A stretch of DNA of 52,514 nucleotides from a virus: positions 1 to 52,514 of IMG/VR virus record IMGVR_UViG_3300017752_000017. One strand, given 5' to 3'. Shown piece after piece: positions 49,507 to 52,514 of this stretch. The position numbers and the translations under genes were made by a program. The first letter of the stretch is position 1. The number at the start of each line of letters is the position of its first letter. The notes beneath the pieces are model-generated. The model was not told the origin of the DNA, ran no database searches, and saw nothing but the letters and a program-made list of their open reading frames with translations.

Positions 49507-50262
49507 GTGAGTGAGCAATACAATAACCTGTTAGAGCAACTTAAGCAGCACAGCGAGTCGTCTCGAGTGTCTATATGGATACCAACCATGAATAAGTCTG
49601 TTGAATTCAAGCCGCTCACCGTGAAGCAGCAGACAGATATCATTGCCGGTGTGCTGTCATCCACCAAGCAACAAAACATATATGCGTATCAAAACATTGT
49701 AGATCAAATAATATTAAGCAATTGTGATGAACAAGATAAGATATCATTGGCTGCGATTGATAGAAATAGCATTCTAGTGCAGATACGTATGTTTACCATG
49801 GGAGAGACATTGCAGATAGACGGTACATCACATGACCTGAAAGAACATGTTGACAGTTACTCTAACCAATGTCTAGATACAGATCGCTTAGACACAACAG
49901 TTGAGTATCAAGGTATAAAAGTTTATGCTTCTGCTCCGAGACTGTTAGATGAATACACACTCAACAACCAGGTGCCAGATTTCTTCAAGAACACAACAGA
50001 TCATGATTCTGTTGGCAAGGTGTTTTTAATTGAGCTCGCCAAATATATAGTTAGTATTGATTTCGATGGAAATGCAATCAAGTTTGAAGAACTGGATCTG
50101 AAGCAAAAGACTCAAATATGTGAGATGTTGCCAATGACACTAAGTCAAAAAATTGTTGAATTTGTTGAGAACGTCCGTGAACTTGAACAACCTTATCTCA
50201 ACATCACAACCGACCAAGGATCTGTAGAGATACCGATCGACTCTCAACTATTTGATCGCTGA
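49507..50262 (+). CDS. 26: Baseplate hub protein gp26-like
   Basis: A 251-aa protein with the T4 gp26-type opening: VSIWIPTMNKSVEFKPLTVK, QQTDIIAGVLSS, then IVDQIILSNC and IDRNSILVQIRMFTMGE. It belongs to the hub of the baseplate. Start GTG 49507 follows a degenerate late box. The C-terminal half (KTQICEMLPMTLSQKIVEFV) is helical. The family call is good; equivalence to T4 gp26 specifically is less certain. Confidence 0.7.
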   Translation: MSEQYNNLLEQLKQHSESSRVSIWIPTMNKSVEFKPLTVKQQTDIIAGVLSSTKQQNIYAYQNIVDQIILSNCDEQDKISLAAIDRNSILVQIRMFTMGETLQIDGTSHDLKEHVDSYSNQCLDTDRLDTTVEYQGIKVYASAPRLLDEYTLNNQVPDFFKNTTDHDSVGKVFLIELAKYIVSIDFDGNAIKFEELDLKQKTQICEMLPMTLSQKIVEFVENVRELEQPYLNITTDQGSVEIPIDSQLFDR

Positions 50263-50285
50263 ATAAGTACTTTGTAGTACTTATT
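50262..50285. repeat. Perfect inverted repeat before the 488-aa gene
   Basis: AATAAGTAC (50262-50270) and GTACTTATT (50277-50285) are exact reverse complements around a TTTGTA loop, ending 2 nt before ATG 50288. Each arm includes a late-like AATAAGTA. It has no T-run, so it is not a standard terminator. Confidence 0.75.
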
Positions 50286-50287
50286 TC

Positions 50288-51754
50288 ATGAACGAGCGAA
50301 CATTTGAACAGATTGTGGACCGGTTACACCGGTATGTAGATGTGTTGTCTACTGAGTCAATCGATTTGGAGCAGGTTATATATCAGTTAATACAATCAAC
50401 AGATATTGTATTTGCTAACGTGGTACCGATCGATTTACCATCACTAGAACAAACACAGCAACAAACAATAGGTCATCAGTTAGTTCATTTCAAAGGTGAT
50501 CTTAGAGTACCAGAAATTGAAAAGGATCATTTGATACAGGCTGACGAACTAGCTGAATCTGCAGATCCATTTGACGTGAGTTCATTCTTCAGTACACCTT
50601 TTGGTTGGCTTGGTTTGAAGTTGTTACTCACCAGGATGAACAAGCACCGTGCTAGTCGTTATAACAAAAAACCCAAACCATACAATTCCTTAGATGTAGG
50701 TGGTAGATCTAAAGACAGCCGCCTGAAAAAACAACATCCTCATAAAAAACAAAAAAACAAACCTGGCACAAACATTAAGTCACGTAAACGTGATGCTACC
50801 GGTCGGAAAATAAAACAAACGGCAACCAGACCTACTCCTAATAAATTGTCTAGTAAATCGAAAGATTTAGCTGACATTATCGAGGTAGAGAGTGATCGAT
50901 CCGTTGACAAGATTAATAAACAAAACAAAAACTTTCATGAACAGTTTAAAAATCGTTTAGCCAGCGATTTCCCGGATAGGTTCAAGCTGAATCAAAATAA
51001 CCACTTACTGGAGGTTAAACCTGACAATACATACAAACCAGTTTCAAATAAAGATCTTGTAAAACATATGGATGAATTAGTAGTCCTGGATGTAAAGTTC
51101 CCAAAAGCATTAAAAGCTCTGAAAGCTCTAGCAACTGTGGCTGGTGTAGTGTTCACAATTTATGATCTATATAGAGTTTATAATATTGTCACAGACGATA
51201 CATTATCGAGAGATGAAAAAATACAAGGCGTTGTTCCAATAATTGGTGAACTTGTAGGAGCAGGAACCGGTGCTTTGGCTGGTGGTATACTTGGTACTGC
51301 TGTCACAGGTGGTCCATGGGGCACCTTTGCTGGTGCTATTGTGGGAGGAATCACTGGTGCTTTTGCCGGTGATATAGTCGGTGAAGTACTCGCGGGATGT
51401 ATTGTCGACAATATGAATGAAGCACCATCTCACCCTTCAGGTAAGGACTGGGACAAACTCACTCAACAAGAAATTGAACAGTGGATGACGAAAAGAGCTA
51501 CCCAAACTCAGCGTAAGTTTATAGACTCTACAAGTACTCAGGAGTTGGAATCACAGCCACCTGTTTTCAATCAACCAGAATTGCAATTCAAACTGGATGC
51601 AATGCCTGATCGACCAGTTGAAAACACAACAGTATCATCACAACAATTGTCTGACGAGAACGTATCACAATTGATAAATCAGTACATTATTGATAAAAAT
51701 CGTATAAAACAACAACGTCAACAAATGATACGAGATATTGAGCAACTAGTATGA
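50288..51754 (+). CDS. Large virion/tail protein with basic and glycine-zipper regions
   Basis: A 488-aa protein: helical N-terminus, a Lys/Arg-rich disordered section (about 117-175), a globular part, a hydrophobic segment (271-300) and a long glycine zipper (313-370; ELVGAGTGALAGGILGTAV, GAIVGGITGAFAGDIVGEVL), then a Gln-rich coiled C-terminus. Glycine zippers often insert into or cross membranes. Placed after the gp26-like genes, it could be the gp29-like tape measure/hub or an injected pore former; neither is proven. Next gene overlaps as ATGA. Confidence 0.65.
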   Translation: MNERTFEQIVDRLHRYVDVLSTESIDLEQVIYQLIQSTDIVFANVVPIDLPSLEQTQQQTIGHQLVHFKGDLRVPEIEKDHLIQADELAESADPFDVSSFFSTPFGWLGLKLLLTRMNKHRASRYNKKPKPYNSLDVGGRSKDSRLKKQHPHKKQKNKPGTNIKSRKRDATGRKIKQTATRPTPNKLSSKSKDLADIIEVESDRSVDKINKQNKNFHEQFKNRLASDFPDRFKLNQNNHLLEVKPDNTYKPVSNKDLVKHMDELVVLDVKFPKALKALKALATVAGVVFTIYDLYRVYNIVTDDTLSRDEKIQGVVPIIGELVGAGTGALAGGILGTAVTGGPWGTFAGAIVGGITGAFAGDIVGEVLAGCIVDNMNEAPSHPSGKDWDKLTQQEIEQWMTKRATQTQRKFIDSTSTQELESQPPVFNQPELQFKLDAMPDRPVENTTVSSQQLSDENVSQLINQYIIDKNRIKQQRQQMIRDIEQLV

Positions 51755-52514
51755 GCGACTTTGCCACAGTCTACAACCAATTTTCCGCGCATCTGGAAAA
51801 TAACCAAAATATACAATCAAGCGAGAACGACCAGTTTGAACAACAGCTAGCTACGAGACTGGCCAGCATAACGCGACATGTTATAGTTTCTTCAAAAACA
51901 TTAATAAACAACATGGATATTGTAAGAGATTACCCGCGAGACGTATATATATCACAACCTGGTGAAATCACAAGCTTCACCGGCGAATTTCCAGAACAAA
52001 AACCAACAGAAATAGACATAACGTTACAGCAACAGGCGGGCGATACATCCATGCCATTCTTGCCAATGTTATTACCATTCCTCCCTGGACTGACATTACC
52101 AACAACCTCAAAAATAAGCAACCAACCAAAACCGCCAGTCAAAAAACCAGTACAGACGGTGCTTGATGACAAGACAAGCAAACAAATACCTCAAAAACAA
52201 ATAGAACACCCGGACGAGCAACAAGTAAAACAACAAGAACAAGTTGTGATACAAGAAACTGTACCACTGGTGAAAACAACACCTGATGAAACACCTGCGA
52301 GGATACCTATTGAAACTCAAATCGAACCGGAAATCGAGGTAAAGCCACCTGTCATAATAACACCTAAACCACCACAAGAAACTACGTCACTTAAATTAAA
52401 GCCTGCAAAACCATCTACGGTTGAGATTAAGAAGCCAGTGACTGCCGTTCCACCGAGTTCATCTCCAAAACCAACACCAGTTAAGCCAAATATAACTCTC
52501 AAACAAATGAATCC
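51751..52514 (+). CDS. Proline/glutamine-rich tail protein, partial
   Basis: Open from ATG 51751 (overlapping the previous stop as ATGA) to the window end: 254 codons visible, no stop. A helical start (SDFATVYNQFSAHLENNQ), PFLPMLLPFLPGLTLP as the only hydrophobic stretch, then a Pro/Gln/Lys-rich, probably disordered region with KPPVKKP and PPVIITPKPPQ. It may be a tail fibre, hub or head-decorating component; the C-terminal domain is outside the window. Confidence 0.7.
   Translation, partial: MSDFATVYNQFSAHLENNQNIQSSENDQFEQQLATRLASITRHVIVSSKTLINNMDIVRDYPRDVYISQPGEITSFTGEFPEQKPTEIDITLQQQAGDTSMPFLPMLLPFLPGLTLPTTSKISNQPKPPVKKPVQTVLDDKTSKQIPQKQIEHPDEQQVKQQEQVVIQETVPLVKTTPDETPARIPIETQIEPEIEVKPPVIITPKPPQETTSLKLKPAKPSTVEIKKPVTAVPPSSSPKPTPVKPNITLKQMN

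Noticed and set aside
1-52514. tRNA genes, CRISPR arrays, insertion sequences, homing endonucleases, introns
   Set aside because: Intergenic gaps are mostly under 100 bp and show no cloverleaf or repeat-spacer pattern; core genes such as 43, 17 and 46 are uninterrupted.

Overview
This window is part of the genome of an AT-rich, T4-like contractile-tailed phage (a myovirus of the marine or 'far-T4' type). The evidence is a nearly complete T4-type replication and recombination set (gp32, gp41, gp43, gp45, gp46, gp47, gp61, a gp62-like protein, RNase H, UvsW, UvsX, UvsY), a gp55-type late sigma factor, the large terminase gp17, the sheath gp18, the tube gp19, and gp54-like and gp26-like baseplate proteins. 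Genes are tightly packed, mostly with ATGA-type overlaps. I see no tRNA, CRISPR array, insertion sequence or intron, and no gene-free stretch above 300 bases. The host cannot be told from this window.

Layout. 1-8040 (minus): gp31-like co-chaperonin, gp62-like clamp-loader subunit, a DUF366-like protein, two glycosyltransferases, a P-loop kinase, a phosphoribosyltransferase, QueE and QueD, then small unknown genes and an HxGH nucleotidyltransferase. 8100-9618 (plus): FolE and three small genes. 9619-15733 (mostly minus): a late block with a ligase-like KxDG protein, two PD-(D/E)XK-like nucleases and a poly-lysine protein. 15790-26396 (plus): UvsY, UvsW, gp55, gp47, gp46, a glycosyltransferase, DNA polymerase, an unknown gene and UvsX. 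26619-38090 (plus): QueC, a class II glutamine amidotransferase, a StrF-like glycosyltransferase, gp41, a DHH phosphoesterase, gp32, gp45, an epimerase, RNase H and primase. 38083-42214 holds small structural or unknown genes on both strands. 42253 to the end (plus) is the terminase-tail-baseplate module, running off the window.

The most interesting signals are four. (1) Promoters of both classes sit directly against start codons. Early promoters have the form TTGnnn, 16 bp, TATAAT, then 5-7 nt to the start. Late promoters have the form nATAAATA, then 5-6 nt to ATG or GTG. This predicts widespread leaderless mRNAs, whereas several genes inside operons keep Shine-Dalgarno sites. (2) A 7-deazaguanine (preQ0) pathway, FolE, QueD, QueE and QueC, is spread over three early-type units. 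A stand-alone class II amidotransferase lies 1 nt after queC, suggesting a split Gat-QueC that could make an archaeosine-like base. No DNA transglycosylase is visible here. (3) A group of otherwise unrelated late proteins shares a short N-terminal leader ending near an LxE/IxE site, like T4 capsid-targeting sequences. Two of them are nucleotidyl-transfer-type enzymes, so they are candidates for enzymes packaged in the head and injected. (4) One structural gene near the terminase carries a second, in-frame late promoter and start, predicting two nested products.
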